Part shown: piece after piece, positions 43,700-53,043 of the stretch | Position numbering within the stretch: the first letter of the stretch is position 1 | Layout: each line of letters opens with the position of its first letter | Assembly (NCBI GenBank): GCA_016778305.1 | Contig: JADHPT010000003.1 | Coordinates: forward strand, 62,001 to 126,000 | Direction: 5' to 3' | DNA: 64,000 bases | From: Candidatus Poseidonia sp. | GTDB lineage: Archaea; Thermoplasmatota; Poseidoniia; Poseidoniales; Poseidoniaceae | Program-made: the position numbers and the translations under genes | Notes under the pieces: model-generated | The model's input: the letters and a program-made list of their open reading frames with translations, nothing else | Told to the model about the DNA's origin: nothing | The model's database searches: none

Positions 43700-46600
43700 C
43701 TATTGCTCTTCTTGACTTTGCAGGAGGTCTTGAGGAACTGGAGGTGGCAGTCGCTGGTGGACGATTCTTCGTATTTTCTCGAGGTGGTAGGCCTCTTCAC
43801 GTTGGAGACGCTGTTGACGAACGACAAAGAGAATGGCGGCGGCAATCACCAATGAAAGGAGCGAGAGACTCAGTTGCGTCATCTCACCTGCGGACGCGTC
43901 CTCATTTTTCGCCTTGATATCTGCAAGAGGAATTGGCACCGATGGCGAATAATTGACAATTTCAACATTTAATCCCAATCGACCAACTTTCCATGCTTCA
44001 ACGTACCACACAAAATTGACCCATTCATCTGCTTCCAGTTCAACGGGGTCACTGGCTAGAAGCGTCCCTTCATCATCACGCAGGTTCACTGTGGCCTCGC
44101 CGGACAACATGCCTTCATTGATGACTCGAGCATACACTGAGACATTGTCCCCGACTTGCGGACGGTAGGGGGCTGCCGAGAGGTCGGAAAAGGTTGGTTC
44201 AAACGCAACCCAGACCAGGGGAATAGTGAACCAATTCTCTTCAGTTCCGATGCCGCTTAATTCCCGCCCTGACCGATCGACGAGTTCAAACCAAACCACG
44301 AGAATGTCACTCCGTGTGAGTTGGTTTTGCTGAACGCCAAAATCAACCTTGCTGGAATATACCGTGTACGGACTTTGGTGTTGGAAGAAATCCAGCGATG
44401 TGATTCCTTCTGTTCCTTCAACTGGTTGACCCATCCGATAAAAGACATAATGCATTTCAATGGGGCCTGGCGGCAGGTGAGTGTCGTCATTGACAATCAC
44501 CGTCACTTCTACATCATCCAAAGCGTTGGAAGCAGGGACGACCGCTCCTGAGAGAATGTTATTGCCGTAAGTTAGCCCTTCTGGAGATATCGCCAAACGT
44601 GGTGCAATATCATCGAGGACGATTTGATAGGCTATGGGGCTAACGTTGTAGGATTCATTACCGATAAGTTTGACTTCCAATGCGCCGTAATCATAGTACA
44701 TCACATTCTCATTCATCAAAATGTCAAACTCCATGACACCCGTTGCTGAAAGAGGCACTTCTCCCGTGCTTCGTCGTTCCCCATCATTGAGTGACCACTC
44801 CAAGGAAGCATTCGGCGGCAAATCTTCAACCAGGTATTGGGTGTTTTCATGGTAGATTCCGACGGAGTGTCGCACGATATCGTTGCGGTGGAACCAGTAT
44901 GCTGAACCGTTGGTTTGTCCAAAGGGAGCCATCGTATCTTCGACGTCAATCCAACGCATCTCAAGGTCAGTCGTCGGCTCCCATTCAAAGGACGAGAGTT
45001 TGAACAGCCCTAAACCGAGGTCTTGACCTTCATCAATCACGTTGAACGAGGGAATGCCACCGTCAGCCGCAAAACCCCAACTTGCATTCCACTCCAATCT
45101 AAAGACAATGGTTATGTCATAAATTGTGGCAAAATCCCGTTGTTCGACTTGAATCTGGGGCGATCCAATGAAACAAGCCTCGTCGTAGGTGGTGATTGAA
45201 AATCGTGGTTCATAGTGAATGAAACAACTCGATTCGTTGGAACGGCCGAAAAGGGCGAGGCGTAATTCATCAAGGGACTCCAACCCGTTCGCATCAGAAA
45301 GTGTCAATGAAAAACTGTGGTTCTTTCCTGCCAACAGAGTTTCATCAACCCGGTCAAGATGAATGAGTTCGCTGTCCACGATGGTGTCGTATCTTGGTTG
45401 AACCAAAATCGTGGCCAAATCTGTATCCTCTCCAAATTCACCACCACCCTCCAACGGATTGCCAGCCAGATCTTGACCTCGTACGACGATACTGGCTCGA
45501 CCTTCTTGAGTGGTGGAAGGGGTGACGCTGGACCATGAAAGCAGAGGAAGATCGATTTCCGCCTGTGTGACACCAACGTTGACGCTCACGGTCTCCATTC
45601 GATATTCTTCTTCATCCATCTGCCCGTCCCGATTTGTGTCATCACGCTCCTCCAACCAAGTCCAAACCTCCAAGGGGTGAGCAAGCCCTTCGGGGTCACT
45701 CAATTCAAGGCGCAGCGGAATATCTTGACCAACCATCCAGATATGGCCCTCAGCGGGGACTTCTCGACCGGAATCGAGAATTCGAAGCGAACCCGCCGTC
45801 GGCTGAATGATGTCGTAGAGAAGACGGACGGGTGAGAGGGTGACTGTCATGTCATCGCTGGTCGATGCGTTCACTCCGATCTCAGCACGACGCGAAATAC
45901 TCGGGCGTAATTCCAACCACGTATCGCTGGTCATGATCCCTTGGGCGTCGGGAGTGTTGATGTCAACGGTAAACCGGCCGTCTGCCTCCACCTCAACAGC
46001 CCAATGTTGCGACCAGTTAACCGGTTCACCGGGCCATTCGTCCACGCCTCCGGAGAGATTCTTGGGAGGTACGGCTCGCATCGTGATGGTGACTTCGGCT
46101 TGACCTGCTTCGACCCACTGGCCTGGGATTCCTTCTATGCGAACACGCCCTTGCGCAGTCATCTCTTGTGCTGATGACAAATGGTAAGGCCACAATGGAT
46201 TGGACCAATCATCAAGGCGGCGGTTCTGCTCATCGGTGACAATGAAATCAATGACTTCCATGTCGTTTTCCACCTCGTTGAAGGCCGTTTTTGAGACAAA
46301 ATACGTTGGGCCTGCTACCAAACCTTCAGCATCGGTTGCCTGCGTAAGAATATGGAGATCGTCAACGTCATCAAGAAGCCACGTACTCGTGAGTGACCAC
46401 GTCACCGTGCAGGAATTTTGAGTACAGGATACGGACGATACATTCGTGTTCAGCGCAGCTAAACCTGACCCTTTCAATTGAATAAACCGAGGCGTGGTAT
46501 CCAGTCTGTCAACCATGAGTTGAATCATGGCTTCATCTGTATTCATGCTTCTCGACAACCACAATTCAATGCTGGAGATATCGGGGGCATCCTCGGTTGA

Positions 46601-49600
46601 ATCCAGCGGGTTCAACCGTTGGTGGTTTGAAACGAAGGTGACGCTCTCTTCAGGCAACCAGCGCGTGTGAGACGGTGCATCAATCGACTCGGTCATCAAC
46701 GGAGCTGAGTTTGCCCAGAGGTCAACTTTGACGCCTCCAGAGTCCGTGGCTACGTGAAGCGGGATGTCAAGGATGGCTCTCACGTCCTGACCTGAAGAGG
46801 CTGCTTTGGCTTGATTGAGAAGGTTTGCACTCATCGCAACCTCCACCATTTGGTTCGAGGGGAGATGTTGAAGATTCATCACTTTGACATCGCCAGAACC
46901 GAACAGTTCCAACTCAATGGTGCAAGTGTACAAGGTCGTGTTGGTGGAATAGGTCGAACGCACCGTTGCCTGCGGACAGACCTGAGTGCTTTGGTGGTGA
47001 ATCACTCGTGAACCGTCCTCAATCCAATATGAGACTCCGTTGACAGAGAGTTCTGTGGACGAGCTTGCATTGGATACGAGAAGGGCGAAGGTTGGACCTT
47101 TTGCTTGGCTGGAAGGCTGACCTTTGCTGAGGGTGGTATAGTTGAACTTCAGCAATTCGTTGGCCATGGTGTACAGCAATGCAGGTGCATGAGGGTCCCA
47201 ACTTGATGTCGTTCCGTTGTAATCCACGTCCGCCCAGTATTGGTTCAGACCAAAGGTCGGACTCATCGGCCCCAAGGGCCAGTCAAAGACGGAGAGATTG
47301 TTCCAGCCAAGACGAATTTCGGGGGAAGTTGTCGGTTTGAAACAATCTAAACTTATTTTTCCACGCTCAAAAATCTCTCCTCCCAGCCCTTGTATGGCAA
47401 GTGTGCGAGAGAGTTCTGGCTTGTCAAGCAAGGAGTAATTCAGTAAAGTCATGGCTGGTTGGGCTTCGTGATAAGACGTGAACAGTTGTGAATTCGGCGT
47501 CATCCATGTGAGGTTATCACCGTAGGTCACGGTTCGAAAACCGTTATGAGGACAATAATTCATTGACGGCAGTTCAATATTGAAGGGGCCTGAGACGACA
47601 AGGTGGCCCTTCTTGTCAACCGTAGACACATTAACAACATCGCTGTAGTGACGTAGATGTTCTGCATCGAGATAGTGCGTTCGGCCCACGCCCAAACTGT
47701 GGATGAGGGGAGTCACATAGGTGTCGTTGCTGGTCATCCGAACACGTAGATGCAGGTTGGGATATTCGTTGGGATCAATAGCGAGTTGGGCGGGAAGTGA
47801 AAGATTTTGATGCCCGGTAACGGGATCGAGGTTGGAATCCAAGATGTCGAGCGTGAGCGTTGTCCCATCGGGTTGTTCATACCAACCGTCAACCCAGCCG
47901 TAGCCAAACATGGGGTCTGGTGAAACAGCCGAAGAAATCCACTCTCCCTGTGGCTCAAAGATATCCACCTCAACGCCGGCGTCGTCAATATACCAGCCAT
48001 CCGCTTCAACATAGGTGTCAGAAAAGAAAGAAAATCGTGCTCGAACAGTCAAACCTGAGAGGTTTGAGATATCATAGGTTTTGAGTGCATAAGGTCGAGC
48101 ATTGCTTGCCCCACAACCACCTTGGACATTCGAACCGTCGATGATCCCTTCGTTGAAAAAGGGCGAATTGCCGTTCACTGTTGAGATTTGGTCGTGGAAT
48201 TGTTGGGTTTCCGCAGGCAAGAGCCACCAATTCTCTCCACCATCAGTCGACATGGAAACCGCACCTCCGTCCCAATTGGCTTCTGAACACATCCATGAGC
48301 GGAATGATAAGCGGGAGGTTGCATTCAGTGGAATTGTGTATTCAGGGGTGGTGAGATGCGTGTAGATATTGTTGGTGTAGCGGGTTGTGAGGTTGATGGC
48401 CGCTCCTTGGTCACCCGAATGAAAGACACCGGGGCCGTACCCTGAGGTGTTGCCAATTTGGCCGACCTCCCATGCCTGCGACCCCGTTCCTTCAATGGAC
48501 CACCCGGCTGGAGTTACCAGGGATTGTTCGAAGGATTCGGAGGTGTTGGAAGGGCCGTTACGACCGAAGTCCGTGGTCCAATTCCATTCGTTGGCGTAGG
48601 TGGAATTCGGACCCCTCCACCCGCTTATGTGGCCCCAAATGCCGTCGGGCTGTTGGGAGAAATTGGCGAGGGTGACCTGTTCCGCTTGAGGCGTTCCGTG
48701 ACGGTGATGAAGCGTGATATCATCAATGGCAATACCTTCCCAGCCCGAGGATCCGTAGCCACCATATCCCGTTTGTTGATTGGTATTGAGGGTGAAACGA
48801 AACAATGCAGTTGATGCGTTCTGATGCGATGAGAGACTTGCTGGAAGCGAATAGAGAACCGGAACCCACCCTAATGACTCATCGCCGTAATAGGTTCCCT
48901 GCCAGTTGAATCCGTTTCCCGGAAGGCCAGGGATACCAGAAATGAGGCGCCATGTACTCCCGTTGTCGACGCTCACCGAGGTGAGGAGATTATCCGCATA
49001 GCTACCTTCAAGATCCCAATTTGCCCAAATTTCAACGTCCAGTGTCCCTGAATATCCTGAAATGTCAGAGTGCAGGTACAGAATGCCTTGAGCGTTGTTT
49101 GAATAATTTCCGTTCATGTTTCCGTGAAACCATGCTCCGGGGAGGTCGCCCTGATTGGTGATGCTCACGTTGTCAATGTACCATCCTTGACGATGCCCAG
49201 AAGTGGAGGATGTTTGAAAACAAAATCTGAGTTCGAAGGTTGAACCTGTGATGATCAGTTGATTATCGAGTGAAAATTGAGCGGAATTCCATGCTTCGGA
49301 CGTACCCGCCCATGATTGCAGCGGTGCTCCTGAGGTTCCCGTCACGTTGGTATAGCCCGAATCAGGAAGAATGGAACCCCATTGACCGCCAAGAACCCGT
49401 ATCTCAACCCATGCGGCATCATCGTCCTTAAGGGATAGCCAATGGTCGAAGGTGAGGTTGAAATGGCCAATGAAATCTGGAACATCCCATACCGGAGAGA
49501 TCAGGCATCCGCTCATGTTTGTGTCGAGTCCGCCTCGGCCTTGTGTGGCCAAGACATGTTGACCTTCGGTAGATTGCGTTGGCGCACCGCTGATTGCTGT

Positions 49601-50083
49601 ACTTCCGCTGGGCTGCTCTATGTTCCAGACGGGATGGTCCGGACCGGTCCCCCGCCAACCCACGGGTGTTTGGACCAACGTTTCAAAATCCGTCAAGGTG
49701 GTTAACGAGGAGGAGGTTGCCAAACTGAGCTGGCCTCCATGACCCAAACCTTGCGTACCGTTGTGTTGACCATTCCAACCCGAATTTGAGTCCACTCCGA
49801 ACTGTGTTGTGGCGTCTGGACTTGGTGACCAACGCGGCGATACATCGATTCCACCTTCGGTAAAGGACCGATTGTATGGAATCGAAAGCATTCCTGAGTC
49901 AGTGATATTCACGGCTGTTTGATTGACATTTGGAGAAAAAATACGCGTTGAGGCTTGTGAGGGGAGGGGTTGATGGTCGTTTGAGAGAAGTGGTGTTGTT
50001 GGTACCATGACCATCATGAGGCACATGAAAAGAGCACGAATCGCCCCCCCACGAGACAAAATCATGGAGTCATGGCCAGTCAT
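43700..50083 (-). CDS. Giant secreted, C-terminally anchored surface protein (2127 residues)
   Basis: Residues ~7-35 are a signal peptide. The ectodomain holds several copies of a jelly-roll/MAM- or immune-inhibitor-A-like beta-sandwich (DGSTW/DNGSTWRLI, then WYIDNVSI), many NxS/T sequons, Ig-like regions, and near the end a CARDB-like domain (QVGDNVSVYARVINEGMLSG). One membrane helix (~2070-2090) is followed by a ~40-residue charged cytoplasmic tail. It may serve as a cell-envelope scaffold, adhesin or polymer-binding protein. The ATG at 50083 has GAGGTG at 8 nt, inside a hairpin. Confidence 0.85.
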   Translation of the reverse strand: MTGHDSMILSRGGAIRALFMCLMMVMVPTTPLLSNDHQPLPSQASTRIFSPNVNQTAVNITDSGMLSIPYNRSFTEGGIDVSPRWSPSPDATTQFGVDSNSGWNGQHNGTQGLGHGGQLSLATSSSLTTLTDFETLVQTPVGWRGTGPDHPVWNIEQPSGSTAISGAPTQSTEGQHVLATQGRGGLDTNMSGCLISPVWDVPDFIGHFNLTFDHWLSLKDDDAAWVEIRVLGGQWGSILPDSGYTNVTGTSGAPLQSWAGTSEAWNSAQFSLDNQLIITGSTFELRFCFQTSSTSGHRQGWYIDNVSITNQGDLPGAWFHGNMNGNYSNNAQGILYLHSDISGYSGTLDVEIWANWDLEGSYADNLLTSVSVDNGSTWRLISGIPGLPGNGFNWQGTYYGDESLGWVPVLYSLPASLSSHQNASTALFRFTLNTNQQTGYGGYGSSGWEGIAIDDITLHHRHGTPQAEQVTLANFSQQPDGIWGHISGWRGPNSTYANEWNWTTDFGRNGPSNTSESFEQSLVTPAGWSIEGTGSQAWEVGQIGNTSGYGPGVFHSGDQGAAINLTTRYTNNIYTHLTTPEYTIPLNATSRLSFRSWMCSEANWDGGAVSMSTDGGENWWLLPAETQQFHDQISTVNGNSPFFNEGIIDGSNVQGGCGASNARPYALKTYDISNLSGLTVRARFSFFSDTYVEADGWYIDDAGVEVDIFEPQGEWISSAVSPDPMFGYGWVDGWYEQPDGTTLTLDILDSNLDPVTGHQNLSLPAQLAIDPNEYPNLHLRVRMTSNDTYVTPLIHSLGVGRTHYLDAEHLRHYSDVVNVSTVDKKGHLVVSGPFNIELPSMNYCPHNGFRTVTYGDNLTWMTPNSQLFTSYHEAQPAMTLLNYSLLDKPELSRTLAIQGLGGEIFERGKISLDCFKPTTSPEIRLGWNNLSVFDWPLGPMSPTFGLNQYWADVDYNGTTSSWDPHAPALLYTMANELLKFNYTTLSKGQPSSQAKGPTFALLVSNASSSTELSVNGVSYWIEDGSRVIHHQSTQVCPQATVRSTYSTNTTLYTCTIELELFGSGDVKVMNLQHLPSNQMVEVAMSANLLNQAKAASSGQDVRAILDIPLHVATDSGGVKVDLWANSAPLMTESIDAPSHTRWLPEESVTFVSNHQRLNPLDSTEDAPDISSIELWLSRSMNTDEAMIQLMVDRLDTTPRFIQLKGSGLAALNTNVSSVSCTQNSCTVTWSLTSTWLLDDVDDLHILTQATDAEGLVAGPTYFVSKTAFNEVENDMEVIDFIVTDEQNRRLDDWSNPLWPYHLSSAQEMTAQGRVRIEGIPGQWVEAGQAEVTITMRAVPPKNLSGGVDEWPGEPVNWSQHWAVEVEADGRFTVDINTPDAQGIMTSDTWLELRPSISRRAEIGVNASTSDDMTVTLSPVRLLYDIIQPTAGSLRILDSGREVPAEGHIWMVGQDIPLRLELSDPEGLAHPLEVWTWLEERDDTNRDGQMDEEEYRMETVSVNVGVTQAEIDLPLLSWSSVTPSTTQEGRASIVVRGQDLAGNPLEGGGEFGEDTDLATILVQPRYDTIVDSELIHLDRVDETLLAGKNHSFSLTLSDANGLESLDELRLALFGRSNESSCFIHYEPRFSITTYDEACFIGSPQIQVEQRDFATIYDITIVFRLEWNASWGFAADGGIPSFNVIDEGQDLGLGLFKLSSFEWEPTTDLEMRWIDVEDTMAPFGQTNGSAYWFHRNDIVRHSVGIYHENTQYLVEDLPPNASLEWSLNDGERRSTGEVPLSATGVMEFDILMNENVMYYDYGALEVKLIGNESYNVSPIAYQIVLDDIAPRLAISPEGLTYGNNILSGAVVPASNALDDVEVTVIVNDDTHLPPGPIEMHYVFYRMGQPVEGTEGITSLDFFQHQSPYTVYSSKVDFGVQQNQLTRSDILVVWFELVDRSGRELSGIGTEENWFTIPLVWVAFEPTFSDLSAAPYRPQVGDNVSVYARVINEGMLSGEATVNLRDDEGTLLASDPVELEADEWVNFVWYVEAWKVGRLGLNVEIVNYSPSVPIPLADIKAKNEDASAGEMTQLSLSLLSLVIAAAILFVVRQQRLQREEAYHLEKIRRIVHQRLPPPVPQDLLQSQEEQ

Positions 50084-50091
50084 CCTTGTTA

Positions 50092-50110
50092 CACCTCGCT
50101 TCGCGAGGTG
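50092..50110 (-). promoter_or_regulatory. 8-bp hairpin covering the ribosome-binding site of the giant gene
   Basis: CACCTCGC-GAA-GCGAGGTG on the minus strand. The 3' arm contains the GAGGTG that lies 8 nt before the giant gene's ATG, so folding of the mRNA leader would hide it. The same GCGAGGTG on the + strand is the 5' end of the tRNA-like sequence. Confidence 0.55.
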
Positions 50111-50201
50111 CAGTAGTTGGATATGAAGGGATGTCTGTTATGCATCAGAGGAGTGGTCCTGCTTGAGAGTGAGGAAGAGGGTTCAAATCCCGTCACCTCC
50201 A
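50104..50201 (+). pseudogene. Damaged tRNA-Asn(GTT)-like sequence
   Basis: The anticodon arm GATGT-CTGTTAT-GCATC gives GTT (50137-50139), the D-loop AGTTGGATA and the T-loop GGTTCAAATCC are intact, and the 3' acceptor CACCTCC (with A73 at 50201) can pair with GAGGTG at 50105-50110. However, the D-stem does not pair, the first acceptor pair is C-C, the T-stem is imperfect, and ~24 nt are inserted between the anticodon and T arms. A non-canonical intron is possible (TCCT/AGGA flank a loop inside the insert) but no boundary restores all stems. CCA is not encoded. Confidence 0.4.
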
Positions 50202-50211
50202 CGACCCGATA

Positions 50212-51237
50212 ATGACATCTGTTCGAAATCTCGACAGCGCTCAAGCGCAAGAGATTGAAGAGCAATTGTTCACCACGCACCGTCAGCAACTCCCCCGACA
50301 TGTCCCGATTCCTCTCCCCCGACAAGACTTCTGGGAAATGGTACGCGCCTTGCTTTCAAAACTTGACTTGGAGATTCAAGACATGGTCCGGAAAGGCTCC
50401 ATTGACATGCGTCTGCAGAACTTGCAGAAGCGGCAAACCAACATTCGCCGTATTGCATCCGAACTTGCCCGAAAGCGGATGGTGGCCATGATGCAGCACG
50501 CAGCTACTCAGTCGCTACGAAGCGGGGGCCAACCTGGTCTTGTACAGGAATTACCTTCCCTTGAATGGCAACGTCACGACCCTGCCGAGAAGGCCTTCTA
50601 TCACGCATTACAGCTCAACGTAGACCGTTTCAAGAAAGAAATTGACTGGCAAGGTATGCAGCAGGGAATCCTCAGCGAACTTCGAGGCCCTACCTCTGCA
50701 TATGCACCTGGCACCATGCAACTCGATGATTACATGGGCGAAGGCGAGCGTTTGTCAGCGCAACCTCCTCCCGATCTAGCCTTTGAAGATGAATTACCCC
50801 CGCTCCAAGAGACGCAAGATGACGAAGAAGAACGTCTGCTTGCCGAACCAGATTGGGCTGATGAAGAGGCTTACTTAATGGCCGACATTCAGGAACCGCA
50901 GGAAGTTCAACCCGTTGAGGTACGAGCTCCCGCAGCCTCAAAACACGGTGCTGCGATGGAATTAGCCCCCTCAACCAAACCAATCGAACAGATCAGTGAT
51001 GAGCCTCCTTTACCCATTCATGATGTTCAAGAACAGAAGGAAGCAACTCCAGCCGAGTCAGGTTCTGAGGTAGCGAAGGAGAACGTTCGGGTACGAATCT
51101 TGGAAACTCTTGACGAACCAATCATTGACGAACAGGGTGATGAACTCAGCCTCGAGGCTGGAGATATTCATTTCCTCGAAGAGGAAACAGCCGCTTGGTT
51201 GATCGACGTGGGCGTTGCTGAGCGCGCTGAACTCTGA
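50212..51237 (+). CDS. Archaeal GINS replication subunit with long acidic linker
   Basis: A subunit of the GINS complex that activates the MCM helicase. The N-terminal helical domain (~20-155: LLSKLDLEIQDMVRKGS, IRRIASELARKRMV) matches GINS domain A. The C-terminal VRVRILETLDEPII...EEETAAWLIDVGVAE is the small beta B domain. Between them lies an acidic, Pro-rich linker of ~130 residues, making this 341-residue protein about 1.7 times the usual archaeal GINS length. It lacks a ribosome-binding site and begins only 10 nt after the tRNA-like sequence. Confidence 0.75.
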   Translation: MTSVRNLDSAQAQEIEEQLFTTHRQQLPRHVPIPLPRQDFWEMVRALLSKLDLEIQDMVRKGSIDMRLQNLQKRQTNIRRIASELARKRMVAMMQHAATQSLRSGGQPGLVQELPSLEWQRHDPAEKAFYHALQLNVDRFKKEIDWQGMQQGILSELRGPTSAYAPGTMQLDDYMGEGERLSAQPPPDLAFEDELPPLQETQDDEEERLLAEPDWADEEAYLMADIQEPQEVQPVEVRAPAASKHGAAMELAPSTKPIEQISDEPPLPIHDVQEQKEATPAESGSEVAKENVRVRILETLDEPIIDEQGDELSLEAGDIHFLEEETAAWLIDVGVAERAEL

Positions 51238-51275
51238 ATCAGGCGCAGAAACGCTTCAACAACAAATGTTGTTCT

Positions 51276-51605
51276 TCAGTTGACGGTTCGCATCGAGATT
51301 TCAATGCTCACTGTATCAGGAATAGGAATCTTTGTCACAAGACGAAGTGCATTCTCATCCTTTCCAGTTGAGATGTCCATCTCAAGAAGACGCTTGTGGA
51401 TTCGAAGTTCCCAGTGGTCGTAGGTCTCGCTGCCTTCGCCGTCAGGTGCCTTGCGAACAGGGACAACCAGGTGACGGGTTGGAAGTGGGATCGGTCCACG
51501 AAGGGTAATGCCACCTGTGTCACAGATGGTTTTGATCTGGCCAGCAACGGTATCGATATCTTTGTGGTTTTGACCAGTCAATTTGATAACGGTAACGGCA
51601 GCCAT
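51276..51605 (-). CDS. rps10: 30S ribosomal protein S10
   Basis: Small-subunit protein of ~109 residues, also known as NusE in bacteria. The start VTVIKLTGQNHKDIDTVAGQ and PIPLPTRHLVVPVRKAPDGEGSET are diagnostic. The ATG at 51605 has GGAGGG at 6 nt; an ATG at 51611 abuts that motif. It follows the EF1A gene, the usual archaeal tef1a-rps10 pair. Confidence 0.95.
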   Translation of the reverse strand: MAAVTVIKLTGQNHKDIDTVAGQIKTICDTGGITLRGPIPLPTRHLVVPVRKAPDGEGSETYDHWELRIHKRLLEMDISTGKDENALRLVTKIPIPDTVSIEISMRTVN

Positions 51606-51652
51606 ACTCATCCCTCCTTGCTTCATTCAGTCAACATTGAATTCGACTGTTT

Positions 51653-52942
51653 TCAGTTCTTCTCGATCTTGATGCAAACGCCAGCGGCCACGGTCTTACC
51701 CATGTCACGGATAGCGAAGCGTGCAAGCTCCGGGAAGGTGTCAAGTTGTTCAATGGACATTGGCTTGGTAGGCTGGAAGCGAATCAAGCAAGCGTCACCA
51801 TTCTTGAGGAAGGAAGGGTTTGCTTCCTTTCCAGACTTGTTGGTCTTTTCCAAGAGATCCATGAACTTCACAGCAACTTGTGCGGTGTGAGCGTGGAACA
51901 CAGGAGTGTAACCAACGGAAACAGCCTTCGGAATGTCCATAAGTTGGATTTGGCCGACGAAGGTTTCGTCGTGTCGAACGAAGGTTGGTTGACTGTCAGT
52001 GTAACCTGCAACGTCACCACGGCGGATATCGTCTGCAGCAAGTCCACGAACGTTGAAACCGACGTTGTCGCCAGGTTCAGCCTTTTCGACCATGGTGTGG
52101 TGCATTTCGATGGACTTGACGTCACCGCTCTTCATTGAAGGGTTGAAGACAATGGTCTTTCCAACGTTGAGCGTACCGGTCTCAATCTTACCAACAGGCA
52201 CGGTTCCGATACCAGAGATCTTGTAGACATCTTGAATAGGCAAGCGGAGAGGCTTGGAAGATGGCTTGTCTGGCATTGGCATAGCGTCAATGGCTTCGAA
52301 GAGGGTAGGTCCGTTGTACCACGGGCACTTGTCGGACTTGTTGAAGACGTTGTCTCCGTTCAACGAGGAAGCGGGGATCATTGGGACGTCGTCAGGCTTG
52401 AAACCAGCCATGCGGAGAAGTTGAGAGACATCTTTGCAGGCAGCGTTGTACTTCTCTTCGGTCCAGTCGACACCAGAGATGTCCATCTTGTTGACGTGGA
52501 CGATAAGGCCCTTGACACCAAGCACCTTAGCAAGGAACGCGTGTTCCTTGGTTTGGGCGTTGACACCGTCGTTGGCTGCACAGAGCAAAACGGCGGTATC
52601 GGCTTGGGAAGCACCGGTGATCATGTTCTTGACGAAGTCACGGTGACCGGGAGCATCGATGATGGTCCAATAGTAGGTCGGTGTGAAGAACTCTTTGTGA
52701 GCAACGTCGATGGTGATACCACGTTCGCGCTCTTCCTTGAGTCCGTCCATGACGTACGCAAGACCGAATCCAGCCTTACCAAATTCTGCTGCAAGTTTTT
52801 CGTTCTTCACAATAACGTGATCTTCAATGTGACCGGAGTCGAGGAGGAGACGTCCAACGGTTGTGGACTTTCCGTGGTCGACGTGACCGATAAACACGAT
52901 GTTGCGGTGTGGCTTTTTTCTGTCTTCCCATTGTGATGGCAT
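51653..52942 (-). CDS. tef1a: Translation elongation factor 1A (EF-1 alpha)
   Basis: GTPase delivering aminoacyl-tRNA to the ribosome, 429 residues. G1 GHVDHGKST, G3 DAPGHRDF and G4 NKMD are all present, as are the conserved domain II/III segments ending GVCIKIEKN. GGAG lies 8 nt upstream of the ATG. It is coupled to rps10 and has a strong TATA-like box. Confidence 0.97.
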   Translation of the reverse strand: MPSQWEDRKKPHRNIVFIGHVDHGKSTTVGRLLLDSGHIEDHVIVKNEKLAAEFGKAGFGLAYVMDGLKEERERGITIDVAHKEFFTPTYYWTIIDAPGHRDFVKNMITGASQADTAVLLCAANDGVNAQTKEHAFLAKVLGVKGLIVHVNKMDISGVDWTEEKYNAACKDVSQLLRMAGFKPDDVPMIPASSLNGDNVFNKSDKCPWYNGPTLFEAIDAMPMPDKPSSKPLRLPIQDVYKISGIGTVPVGKIETGTLNVGKTIVFNPSMKSGDVKSIEMHHTMVEKAEPGDNVGFNVRGLAADDIRRGDVAGYTDSQPTFVRHDETFVGQIQLMDIPKAVSVGYTPVFHAHTAQVAVKFMDLLEKTNKSGKEANPSFLKNGDACLIRFQPTKPMSIEQLDTFPELARFAIRDMGKTVAAGVCIKIEKN

Positions 52943-52980
52943 GGTAATCGCTCCTTAGCAAGCCTTCCGAAAAGCAACCC

Positions 52981-52990
52981 CTATATCAAA
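52981..52990 (-). promoter_or_regulatory. TATA-like box of the EF1A-S10 operon
   Basis: The minus strand reads TTTGATATAG, ~40 nt before the EF1A start, preceded by a G/C-rich stretch that may be a BRE-like element. Confidence 0.5.
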
Positions 52991-53043
52991 AGCGCGACGC
53001 GCCACCACTTCGCCTTTGACCCCAATCTCAACGCATCAGGGCT

